Below are positions 16,774 through 24,708 of a DNA stretch of 64,000 bases, in pieces. Origin of the DNA: ZC4RG20 sp963782445 (GTDB lineage Bacteria > Pseudomonadota > Gammaproteobacteria > Steroidobacterales > Rariloculaceae); NCBI GenBank assembly GCA_963782445.1, contig CAWAJM010000002.1, positions 1 to 64,000 on the forward strand, written 5' to 3'. Numbering within the stretch: the stretch's first letter is position 1; each line of letters starts with the position of its first letter. The translations under genes and the position numbers were made by a program. The notes below the pieces were generated by a model. That model did not search any database. It saw only the letters and a list, made by a program, of their open reading frames with translations, and was not told the origin of the DNA.

Positions 16774-17742
16774 CTAGTTAGCGCCACTTTCTTCGCGCGA
16801 ACCGAGCTGGGAATTTAGTTTGTTAAGGGCGTTGCTTGCTTCGGCTTCTTTCTTCCTACGCTCCTTAATGGCAATGTGCTCGTCGAGTATCAGCTCAATG
16901 GCGACTTTGCAGCTACCGAAAGCCGCAAGGCATTCGGCCTCATCCAGTTCATGAATTCCTTTGCTTAGAATTCCGTAAAGGACCTTGTTTTCAACAAGGA
17001 ACGGCGGAAGGTGTTCACTTAGAGCGCCAATCTTCTCTGCCATACGCATCCTTTCGAAGCCCTCGATGTGAGGCCGGCTACTTGCAGCGTCGTCTATTAG
17101 GTCCTCGAGTATACGGCGCAAGTAGACGAATGAGCCGATTCCGATATCGTGAGCCACTAGCCCGACAGCTCGATTAAATTCGCCGAACTGCTTCTTCGAC
17201 AACGACTTGGCGTACTTCGCTATTTCTCCTAATGCCATATCCGCTGGCGCGGGTTGTTGGCCGACCTTTTCGAGAGCGTATTGAGTCACGACCCTGATTT
17301 GCGCAGGGTTCGAACCGGGGGCGGTTCTAAGATTTCGCATCTCATGCTTGGCTTCCAGAAGATCACACACAAAGCTGAGTTTGTGGTCCGTATTTCGTGA
17401 GCAGGCGAAATTAAGCCAGCGCAGGTATTGAATCAGGTTCGGAAATTCGAACTGGACCGGGCCGGATTGGGGCCCGCCTATCGCCTGAAGCAGGGGATTC
17501 GCTGCAATGCTCGCTGCAATGTACGACCTGATGGTGAAGGTGGACTCCTTTCCGCAAGACACACACCATGCGTCGAAGGCGAATCCATTGAAGTACAGGA
17601 GCTCCAACGTCGCGACAAGTACGTCTGCATCGACCATTTGCTTCGAGTAAAGGGCCACATCTCGCAAAAACTTGGCGAGGAAAGCTCGCGCATCGCTCGT
17701 CTTGGCATGAGGTACTGCTCGGCGCTGAATCTGGATATTCAC
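16774..17742 (-). CDS. Hypothetical protein, helical, orphan in the tRNA-Phe island
   Basis: I do not recognise this 322-residue protein. Visible features are a CVSCGKESTF Cys pair near residue 60 (single zinc-ribbon half or redox pair), a mostly helical body, a C-terminal segment LYGILSKGIHELDEAECLAAF with a charged helix EHIAIKERRKKEAEASNAL, and no signal peptide or membrane segment. The R-x-x-L-E-x-L-I and S-K-G-I-H-E pattern recalls HEPN-like helical domains seen in defence and abortive-infection genes, but that is a weak resemblance. Base composition is clearly lower in GC and codon use differs from the flanks, so horizontal acquisition is likely. It lies 200 bp from the 3' end of tRNA-Phe. 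Confidence 0.6.
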   Translation of the reverse strand: MNIQIQRRAVPHAKTSDARAFLAKFLRDVALYSKQMVDADVLVATLELLYFNGFAFDAWCVSCGKESTFTIRSYIAASIAANPLLQAIGGPQSGPVQFEFPNLIQYLRWLNFACSRNTDHKLSFVCDLLEAKHEMRNLRTAPGSNPAQIRVVTQYALEKVGQQPAPADMALGEIAKYAKSLSKKQFGEFNRAVGLVAHDIGIGSFVYLRRILEDLIDDAASSRPHIEGFERMRMAEKIGALSEHLPPFLVENKVLYGILSKGIHELDEAECLAAFGSCKVAIELILDEHIAIKERRKKEAEASNALNKLNSQLGSREESGAN

Positions 17743-17941
17743 TTTTGATACCTAGGCTATGTACCGGTACGCTGGGCCCGAAGATTGCCACACTGACAAG
17801 CGGAGGACGACAACGCCGGTAGGATCGCTCTCAGGGAACGAAATTATGATGAGCGTTGGACGACTGATCACCGGGCGCCTACATTATGCCTACATCGACA
17901 AAACGCGATTTCGGCATCACGCACTAATCTCTTGTTTTATA

Positions 17942-18017
<76 letters not shown>

Positions 18018-18207
18018 ATCCTTGCAGGCGGGAACCCGCCGGCCCTCCCCGGCAGGGGCGAGTATTAAACCGGCGACCTCCCACCCGAGTCAAGGCGCCG
18101 ACCGCGCCTACAGCCCCCGCCGCGCTTTGACAGCCGCCTCGCCCCCCGGCTAGGCTGGAACCGTTCTACTTGGGGAGCGTGTCCCGCCGCAGGGCGCGCG
18201 GTTTTCG

Positions 18208-19485
18208 ATGGCAAGCGTACCGACCAATCCGGCACCGGCACCGGCGCCGCCCGCCGAAACGCTGGCGGAGCGCTACCGGCGCATCCGCGACGCGAGCGTG
18301 AGGCTGGCCGAGCCGCTCGCGCCGGAGGATCAGGTCGTGCAGTCGATCCCCGAGGTCAGCCCCACGAAGTGGCACCTGGCCCATGTCACGTGGTTCTTCG
18401 AGCGGTTCTGCCTCGCGGAGCACGCGCCGGGCTACGCGCTCCACGACGAGCGGTACCACTACCTATTCAACTCCTATTACTACACCGTCGGCGAAATGTA
18501 CCGCCGCCCGCAGCGCGGGCTGCTGAGCCGCCCGACGGTGGCGGAGGTCCACGCCTTCCGCAACCGCATCGACGACGCCATGCTCGCGCTCATCGAGGCG
18601 CGCGGAGACGACGCGGCCTTCCGCTTCCTCGTCGAGCTCGGCCTGAACCACGAGCAGCAGCACCAGGAGCTGCTCTTGACGGACATCAAGCACGTCTTCT
18701 TCTCCAACCCGCTCGGCCCGGCCTATGCCGCCTTACCCGCCGGGCCGCGGGTCCTGAGCGCGCCGCTCAAGTTCGTCGCGCGTCCGGGCGGCGTGACCGA
18801 GATCGGCACGCAAGGCGGGCACGGCTTCTGCTTCGACAACGAGACGCCTCGTCACGAGGTGCTGCTCCGCGACCACGCGCTCGGTCACCGGCTCGTCACG
18901 AACGACGAATACCGTGAGTTCATCCAGGACGGCGGCTACGCCGAGCCCGCGCTCTGGCTCTCGGACGGCTGGGCGACGATCCGAGAACAGGACTGGAACC
19001 GGCCGCTGTGCTGGTCCGAGGGCCTCGAGCAGGAATTCACGCTCGGCGGCTGGCGCGAGATCGATCCGGACGCGCCCGTCTGTCATGTGAGCTATTACGA
19101 GGCGGATGCGTTCGCACGCTGGGCGGGCGCCCGCTTGCCGACGGAGCCCGAGTGGGAGAGCGCGGCGGCCGAGCACCGCGTCGCCGGCAATTTTCTCGAC
19201 GAAGGCGCCTTGCACCCGAGCTCGGCCGGCGAGAGCCGGGGCCTGACGCAGCTCTATGGCGACGTCTGGGAATGGACGGCCTCGCCCTACGCGCCCTACC
19301 CCGGCTTCAAGCCGCTCGCCGGCTCGCTGGGCGAGTACAACGGCAAGTTTATGTGCAATCAAATGGTCGTGCGCGGCGGCTCGGCCGCGACCTGGCGCGA
19401 GCACGTGCGCGCGACTTATCGCAGCTTCTTTTACCCGAAGGATCGCTGGCAATTGCTGGGTTTTCGGCTGGCCAAGGACCCTTGA
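18208..19485 (+). CDS. egtB: Ergothioneine biosynthesis sulfoxide synthase EgtB
   Basis: This 425-residue non-haem iron enzyme joins a sulfur donor to hercynine in ergothioneine synthesis. The N-terminal DinB-like domain supplies the iron histidines: H in SPTKWHLAHVTWFFE and the pair in NHEQQHQELLLTDIKH. The C-terminal formylglycine-generating-enzyme-like domain has CHVSYYEADAFARWAGARLP, WEWTASPY and VVRGGSAATW. Length is normal for proteobacterial EgtB. It is followed 33 bp later by egtD, forming the minimal two-gene pathway. The sulfur donor (cysteine or gamma-glutamylcysteine) cannot be told by eye. Confidence 0.93.
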   Translation: MASVPTNPAPAPAPPAETLAERYRRIRDASVRLAEPLAPEDQVVQSIPEVSPTKWHLAHVTWFFERFCLAEHAPGYALHDERYHYLFNSYYYTVGEMYRRPQRGLLSRPTVAEVHAFRNRIDDAMLALIEARGDDAAFRFLVELGLNHEQQHQELLLTDIKHVFFSNPLGPAYAALPAGPRVLSAPLKFVARPGGVTEIGTQGGHGFCFDNETPRHEVLLRDHALGHRLVTNDEYREFIQDGGYAEPALWLSDGWATIREQDWNRPLCWSEGLEQEFTLGGWREIDPDAPVCHVSYYEADAFARWAGARLPTEPEWESAAAEHRVAGNFLDEGALHPSSAGESRGLTQLYGDVWEWTASPYAPYPGFKPLAGSLGEYNGKFMCNQMVVRGGSAATWREHVRATYRSFFYPKDRWQLLGFRLAKDP

Positions 19486-19518
19486 GCGCACCGCCTCCGG
19501 GCGGCGCGCAGGGGAACG

Positions 19519-20526
19519 ATGAGACAAGGAACGAAGGCCATGAATGAATCGAAAGGCGGCGCGCTCCCGGAGCTCGCGACCGCAAACGACGCGGCGCCCG
19601 ACGTCGCCGACGACGAGCGGGAGATCCTCGCGGGGCTCACGGCGCCTCAGAAGCGCATCTTGCCGAAGTACTTCTACGACGAGCGCGGCTCGGAGCTGTT
19701 CGACGAGATCTGTGCGCTGCCGGAATATTACCCGACGCGGACGGAGCTCAAGATCATGGACACGCATCTCGCTGAGATCGCAGAGCTCGTCGGGCCGCGC
19801 GCGGCGGTCATCGAGTTCGGAGCGGGCTCGAACGTGAAGGTGCGCCAGCTGCTCGACGCGCTCGATTCGCCGGCCGCCTATGTGCCCGTCGAGATCTCGG
19901 CCGATTATCTCCTCAAACAGGCCGAAGACCTCGCGCCCGATTATCCGAACGTTCACATTCAGCCGGTCTTCGCGGATTTCACGCAGCCCTTCGAGCTGCC
20001 GCGCCACCCTATCGAGCCGGAGCGTAATCTCGTGTTCTTCCCGGGCTCGACGATCGGCAATTTCCCGCGAGACGAGGCCGAGGATCTGCTGCGCGTGATG
20101 CGCGCGGAGGCGAAGCCGGACGGCGCGCTGCTGATCGGCGTCGATCTCAAGAAGGACCCGGCGATCATTCGCGCGGCCTATAACGACTCGAGCGGCGTGA
20201 CGGCCGCGTTCAATCTCAATGTGCTGCGCCGGCTCAACCGCGAGCTCGGCGCGAATTTCCGGCTCGATCGGTTCCGGCACGAGGCCGTCTACGACGAGGC
20301 GGCCGGCCGCGTCGAGATGCGGCTCGTGAGCCTCGAGGACCAGGTCGCGGTCGTCGCCGGGCGGGCGGTGCAGTTCGCCGCAGGCGAATACATCATCACG
20401 GAGTATTCTCACAAGTATTCGCTCGACGGCTTCCGGGCCCTCGCGCGGCGCGCGGGCTTCGTGCCCGAGCGGGCCTGGACGGACGAGCGCTCGCTGTTCA
20501 GCGTCCACTACATGAGGGCGGCATAG
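19519..20526 (+). CDS. egtD: L-histidine N-alpha-methyltransferase EgtD
   Basis: This 335-residue SAM-dependent enzyme trimethylates histidine to hercynine, the first ergothioneine step. Family marks are LPKYFYDERGSELFDEIC, LPEYYPTRTE, the SAM loop VIEFGAGSNVK, FFPGSTIGNF and GVDLKKDP near the binding pocket. The start at 19519 has AGGGGAA just upstream; the ATG at 19540 is a good alternative. It is co-transcribed with egtB. The acetyl-CoA synthetase gene follows after 67 bp. Confidence 0.93.
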   Translation: MRQGTKAMNESKGGALPELATANDAAPDVADDEREILAGLTAPQKRILPKYFYDERGSELFDEICALPEYYPTRTELKIMDTHLAEIAELVGPRAAVIEFGAGSNVKVRQLLDALDSPAAYVPVEISADYLLKQAEDLAPDYPNVHIQPVFADFTQPFELPRHPIEPERNLVFFPGSTIGNFPRDEAEDLLRVMRAEAKPDGALLIGVDLKKDPAIIRAAYNDSSGVTAAFNLNVLRRLNRELGANFRLDRFRHEAVYDEAAGRVEMRLVSLEDQVAVVAGRAVQFAAGEYIITEYSHKYSLDGFRALARRAGFVPERAWTDERSLFSVHYMRAA

Positions 20527-20593
20527 CGGACCACGAACGGCGGCCGGCCGGCTGCTGGAGCGGGCTCGGCGGCGGGCTTATGATGGGGGGAAC

Positions 20594-22543
20594 ATGAACA
20601 ACGAAAGACGCTACCCGGTTCCGCGGGAGTGGGCGGAGCGGGCCTACATCGACCGCGCGAAGTACGAGGCGCTTTACAAGGCGTCGGTCGAGGACCCGGA
20701 GGCGTTCTGGCGCGAGCTGGCGCAGCGTATCGACTGGATCGAGCCGTTCCACGAGGTCAAGGACGTCTCCTTCGCGGCCGACGACCTGCACATCCGCTGG
20801 TTCGCGGACGGCAAGCTCAACGTCTCGGCGAACTGCCTGGACCGGCACCTTGGCGAGCGCGGCGAGCAGACGGCCATCATCTGGGAGCCCGACGATCCGG
20901 GCGAGCCGAGCCGGCACATCACTTATCGCGAGCTCCACGACCGCGTGTGCCGGCTCGCGAACGCGCTCAAGGCACTCGGCGTCGCGCGCGGCGACCGCGT
21001 GACGATCTACATGCCGATGATCCCCGAGACGGCCGTCGCGATGCTGGCCTGCGCGCGCATCGGCGCGATCCACTCGGTCGTGTTCGCGGGCTTCTCGCCC
21101 GAAGCGCTGCGCGGACGCATCGAGGACTGCGACTCGAACGTGGTGATCACGGCCGACGAGGGGCTGCGCGGCGGCCGGCGCGTGCCGCTCAAAGCCAACG
21201 TCGACGAGGCGCTCGCGCATCTGACGGACACCGAGGTGGACGCCGTCGTCGTCGTGCGGCGCACGGGTGCCGAGGTCGGCTGGCAGGACGGGCGCGATCA
21301 CTGGTATCACGAGATCACGCTCGCGGCGCCCGCGGAGTGTGCGCCGGCGGTCATGGGGGCCGAGGACCCGCTGTTCATCCTCTATACCTCGGGCTCGACG
21401 GGCCGGCCCAAGGGCGTGCTGCACACGACGGGCGGGTACCTCGTCTACGTCTCGCTCACGCATCAGTACGTCTTCGATTATCACGACGGCGACATCTTCT
21501 GGTGCGCGGCGGACGTCGGTTGGGTCACGGGCCACAGCTACATCGTCTACGGACCGCTCGCCAACGGCGCGACGCAGGTGATGTTCGAGGGCGTGCCCAA
21601 TTACCCGGATGCGAGCCGGTTTTGGCAGGTCGTCGACAAGCACGGCGTGAACATCCTCTACACGGCGCCGACGGCGATCCGCGCGCTCATGCGCGAGGGC
21701 GACGCGCCCGTGCAGCGCTGCTCGCGTAAGAGCCTGCATCTGCTCGGCACGGTCGGCGAGCCGATCAACCCCGAGGCCTGGGAGTGGTACTACCGCGTCG
21801 TCGGCGAGGCGCGCTGCCCCATCGTCGATACGTGGTGGCAGACGGAGACGGGCGGGATGCTGATCACGCCGCTGCCGGGCGCGACGGACTTGAAGCCGGG
21901 CTCCGCGACGAAGCCGTTCTTCGGCGTGCAGCCCGCGCTCGTCGATGCCGAGGGTCAACTGCTCGAAGGCGAGGCGCACGGCAACCTCGTGCTGCTCGAC
22001 AGTTGGCCGGCGCAGATGCGCACGGTCTACGGCGATCACCAACGCTTCGTGGAGACCTACTTTACGCAGTTCCCGGGCCGGTACTTCACGGGCGACGGGG
22101 CGCGGCGCGACGCGGACGGAGACTACTGGATCACGGGCCGCGTCGACGATGTCATCAACGTCTCGGGTCACCGGCTCGGCACGGCCGAGGTCGAAAGCGC
22201 GCTCGTGGCACATATGGTCGTCGCCGAGGCCGCCGTCGTCGGCTTTCCGCACGAGATCAAGGGCCAAGGCATCTACGCCTACGTGACGCTAATTGCGGGA
22301 CACGAGCCGAGCGAAGAGCTGCGCATTGAGCTCACGGAGTGGGTGCGCAAGGAGATCGGGCCCATCGCGAGCCCGGACTTCATTCAATGGGCGCCGAGCC
22401 TGCCGAAGACCCGCTCCGGCAAGATCATGCGGCGCATCCTGCGCAAGGTCGCCGCGGACGATTTCGGGAACCTCGGGGACACCTCGACGCTGGCCGATCC
22501 GGGCGTCGTGGAGGATCTGATCGGGAATCGGCGGAAGGGATAA
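20594..22543 (+). CDS. acs: Acetyl-coenzyme A synthetase
   Basis: This 649-residue AMP-forming ligase activates acetate to acetyl-CoA through an acetyl-adenylate. The order is an N-terminal acetyl-CoA synthetase domain (YKASVEDPEAFWRELAQRI), the P-loop-like LYTSGSTGRPKGVLHT, TWWQTETGG, the hinge ITGRVDDVINVSGHRLGTAE, and the acylation-regulated lysine in PKTRSGKIMRRILRK near the C-terminus. Length is standard. A REPIN-like palindrome lies 19 bp after the stop and probably ends the transcript. Confidence 0.95.
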   Translation: MNNERRYPVPREWAERAYIDRAKYEALYKASVEDPEAFWRELAQRIDWIEPFHEVKDVSFAADDLHIRWFADGKLNVSANCLDRHLGERGEQTAIIWEPDDPGEPSRHITYRELHDRVCRLANALKALGVARGDRVTIYMPMIPETAVAMLACARIGAIHSVVFAGFSPEALRGRIEDCDSNVVITADEGLRGGRRVPLKANVDEALAHLTDTEVDAVVVVRRTGAEVGWQDGRDHWYHEITLAAPAECAPAVMGAEDPLFILYTSGSTGRPKGVLHTTGGYLVYVSLTHQYVFDYHDGDIFWCAADVGWVTGHSYIVYGPLANGATQVMFEGVPNYPDASRFWQVVDKHGVNILYTAPTAIRALMREGDAPVQRCSRKSLHLLGTVGEPINPEAWEWYYRVVGEARCPIVDTWWQTETGGMLITPLPGATDLKPGSATKPFFGVQPALVDAEGQLLEGEAHGNLVLLDSWPAQMRTVYGDHQRFVETYFTQFPGRYFTGDGARRDADGDYWITGRVDDVINVSGHRLGTAEVESALVAHMVVAEAAVVGFPHEIKGQGIYAYVTLIAGHEPSEELRIELTEWVRKEIGPIASPDFIQWAPSLPKTRSGKIMRRILRKVAADDFGNLGDTSTLADPGVVEDLIGNRRKG

Positions 22544-22561
22544 GAAAGAAGGAAAGAGAGA

Positions 22562-22644
22562 AAAAAGGGGTCAGAGCCCTTTTTCGGCCGCGCTCACTTC
22601 GGTACTCGGCGAGGTCGGTCGAAAAAGGGCTCTGACCCCTTTTT
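22562..22644. repeat. REPIN-like inverted pair, copy A
   Basis: Two inverted copies of a 24-bp unit (core GGGGTCAGAGCCC flanked by A5 and T5) lie at 22562-22585 and 22621-22644, 35 bp apart. The arms extend outward as GA/CT-rich arms to about 22545 and 22660. It sits between the convergent acs and yggX stops. Each unit can form a G/C stem followed by T5, so it may terminate in both directions. Confidence 0.85.
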
Positions 22645-22660
22645 CTCTCTTTCTTCTTCA

Positions 22661-22927
22661 TCACTCCGGCTTGAACTCCGGCGGCCGCTCCGACCCGTCG
22701 CCAAAGAAAAACTTCGTCATCTCCTTCTCGAGAAACGCGCGCGCCTTCGGCTCCACGGGCGAGAGGCGGTACTCGTTGATGAGCATGGTCTGGTGCGAGA
22801 GCCAGCGCTGCCAGGCGGCCTTGGAGACGTTCTCGTAGATGCGGCGGCCGAGTTCGCCTGGATAGGGCGGGCGGTCGAGACCCTCGGCCTCGGCCCCGAG
22901 CACCACACAATGTACCGTTCTCGTCAC
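22661..22927 (-). CDS. yggX: YggX family Fe(2+)-trafficking / oxidative damage protection protein
   Basis: This 88-residue small protein is full length for the family. It has the conserved VHCVVLGAEAEGLDRPPYPG with the single N-terminal Cys, IYENVSKAAWQRWLSHQTML and the C-terminal FFFGDG. YggX is linked to iron handling and protection of Fe-S clusters. The ATG overlaps the stop of mutY (ATGA), and MutY is itself an Fe-S enzyme; this pairing is common in gammaproteobacteria. Confidence 0.95.
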   Translation of the reverse strand: MTRTVHCVVLGAEAEGLDRPPYPGELGRRIYENVSKAAWQRWLSHQTMLINEYRLSPVEPKARAFLEKEMTKFFFGDGSERPPEFKPE

Positions 22928-24015
22928 GCGCTCTCCTCCGTCGTTTCGCTTGGGCGGGGGCGCTCGAGGCTGCGCAGCAGCGCGAGGATCGGCGCCGCGA
23001 TGCCGACCGCCGTGGCAGACCCGGCGTTATACCAAAGCCGATCCGCCGAATCCATGATGGTCCTCGGTGCCTCGGCGAGCCGCACGCGCACTGGGTCGAG
23101 CTCGAGATCGAAGTGCGTGAATGCGTGTTCGATGCGCGCGAGGGCCTCGGCTGCGGCCGCCCGCGCGCCGCAGCGCGCACGGCTCCACTCGAGCGGGTCC
23201 TCGCCCGCGCCGAGCTCCGGCAGGCTGAACAGCCCGCCCCAGATGCCCTCGGGCGGCCGCCGCTCGAGCAGAACGCGCCCCTCGGGGTCTTCGACGACGA
23301 GTACGATGCGGCGCCGCCGCGGCCGGTCGCGCTTCGGGCGCGGCGCCGGCAGCCGGGCCTGGATGCCGAGACGGCAGGCCCGGCAGCCGGCGGCGATGGG
23401 GCATACGGTGCAGGCCGGCCGCGAGCGTGTGCAGAGCGTCGCGCCGAGATCCATGATCGCCTGGGTATAGGCGGCGACGCGGGCGTGCGGCGTATGCGCC
23501 TCGGCGTGTGCCCAAAGCGCCTGCTCGACCTCGCGCCGCCCGGGCCAGCCCTCGACCGCGTGATAGCGCGCGAGCACGCGCTTGACGTTGCCGTCGAGGA
23601 TCGGCTGCCGCGCGCCCCGAGCGAGTGCCAGGATCGCACCGGCCGTCGAACGTCCGATGCCAGGCAGCGACTGCAGGGCCGCGAGGTCTTCGGGCAGCTC
23701 GCCGCCGTGACATTCGACGGCCACGCGCGCCGCGCGGTGCAGGTTGCGCGCACGCGCGTAGTAGCCGAGCCCGGACCACAGCGCGAGCACCTCGTCGAGC
23801 TCGGCGGCGCCGAGCGAGGCGAGCGTGGGAAAGCGGGCCACGAAGCGCTCGAAATAGGGAATCACGGTAGCGACCTGCGTCTGCTGGAGCATGACCTCCG
23901 AGACCCAGACGAAATACGGGCTGCGGTCGCGCTGCCACGGCAGGTCGTGACGGCCGCAGCGGTCGTACCACTCGAGCAGCGGCCCGGCGACCGCATCCGC
24001 TTCGGCGGCGCTCAA
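22924..24015 (-). CDS. mutY: A/G-specific adenine glycosylase
   Basis: This 363-residue base-excision enzyme removes adenine mispaired with 8-oxoguanine. It has the N-terminal helix-hairpin-helix glycosylase domain (WVSEVMLQQTQVATVIPYFERF; LPGIGRSTAGAILALARG with catalytic Asp in PILDGNVKRVL). The Fe-S ligands are in LCTRSRPACTVCPIAAGC (C-x6-C-x2-C-x5-C). A C-terminal NUDIX-like domain recognises 8-oxoG (WGGLFSLPEL). The start is a TTG at 24015 that overlaps the stop of the upstream gene (TTGA). Confidence 0.95.
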   Translation of the reverse strand: MSAAEADAVAGPLLEWYDRCGRHDLPWQRDRSPYFVWVSEVMLQQTQVATVIPYFERFVARFPTLASLGAAELDEVLALWSGLGYYARARNLHRAARVAVECHGGELPEDLAALQSLPGIGRSTAGAILALARGARQPILDGNVKRVLARYHAVEGWPGRREVEQALWAHAEAHTPHARVAAYTQAIMDLGATLCTRSRPACTVCPIAAGCRACRLGIQARLPAPRPKRDRPRRRRIVLVVEDPEGRVLLERRPPEGIWGGLFSLPELGAGEDPLEWSRARCGARAAAAEALARIEHAFTHFDLELDPVRVRLAEAPRTIMDSADRLWYNAGSATAVGIAAPILALLRSLERPRPSETTEESA

Positions 24016-24614
24016 GGCCGCGCAGCCCGCGCGGCGCTCGGGTCGCCCGCTTTCGCCGCGGACTCCTCTCGCGCGAGCCGCTCGATGTTGCCGAGCGCAT
24101 GCTTACCGCTCGACATGAAGCGCTTCTTGAGCACGAAGGCGCCGACGAGGGGCGGCACCCAGAATTTGGGCTCCATCGTGAGCCGATACGTGATCTCGGT
24201 CCCCTTGCCCTCGGGCCTCAAGGTCCACACCGACCGGCTGAACTTGAAGTCGCTGCGCGCGGGCAGCGCCTGCATCTCGATGTGTGTGGGCGGCTTGACG
24301 ACGAGCCGCGATACGCGCCGCATGTTCCGGCAGAAGAACAGCACGCAGCCGTGCACGACGGTGTAGACGAGCGGCGTGCCGTCCGCCGCATGGCCGGCAT
24401 AGCCGCTGTCCGTGTAGACGCGCGAGATGCGCCCGTAAGCGTCGTCGCCGAAGTCGGTCAGCACGTCGTAGACGTCGCGAAGCGGCGCATCGAGGTAAGT
24501 GTGCGCGACGAGACTGAAGCGATGATGGTGGCGCTTGACGTTGAGATCGCGGATCTCGGCGGACGATGCGGGGCCGAGCCCCGCGAGCCCGACGACGAGC
24601 ATGAGCGCGATCAT
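24012..24614 (-). CDS. Exported SRPBCC/START-like protein
   Basis: The protein has about 200 residues. I prefer the ATG at 24614, which begins a signal peptide (MIALMLVVGLAGLGPASSA); a TTG at 24707, one base after the upstream stop, would add 31 mostly basic residues. The mature part looks like a SRPBCC ligand-binding fold: SLVAHTYLDAPLRDVYDVLTDF, VVHGCVLFFCRNMRRVS, RSVWTLRPEGKGTEITYRL and a final amphipathic helix. Related proteins are called cyclase/dehydrase or polyketide cyclase-like, and their role is unknown. It lies in the asmA-like/mutY/yggX operon. Confidence 0.7.
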   Translation of the reverse strand: MIALMLVVGLAGLGPASSAEIRDLNVKRHHHRFSLVAHTYLDAPLRDVYDVLTDFGDDAYGRISRVYTDSGYAGHAADGTPLVYTVVHGCVLFFCRNMRRVSRLVVKPPTHIEMQALPARSDFKFSRSVWTLRPEGKGTEITYRLTMEPKFWVPPLVGAFVLKKRFMSSGKHALGNIERLAREESAAKAGDPSAARAARP

Positions 24615-24708
24615 GCGCGCGGCGTCGGCGGACCGCCGGCGGCCTGCGGAGGCGCAGACACCGCGCCCTAATCGACTTCGCTTCCCTGTCGAGTGTCGTC
24701 CCTTCAAC

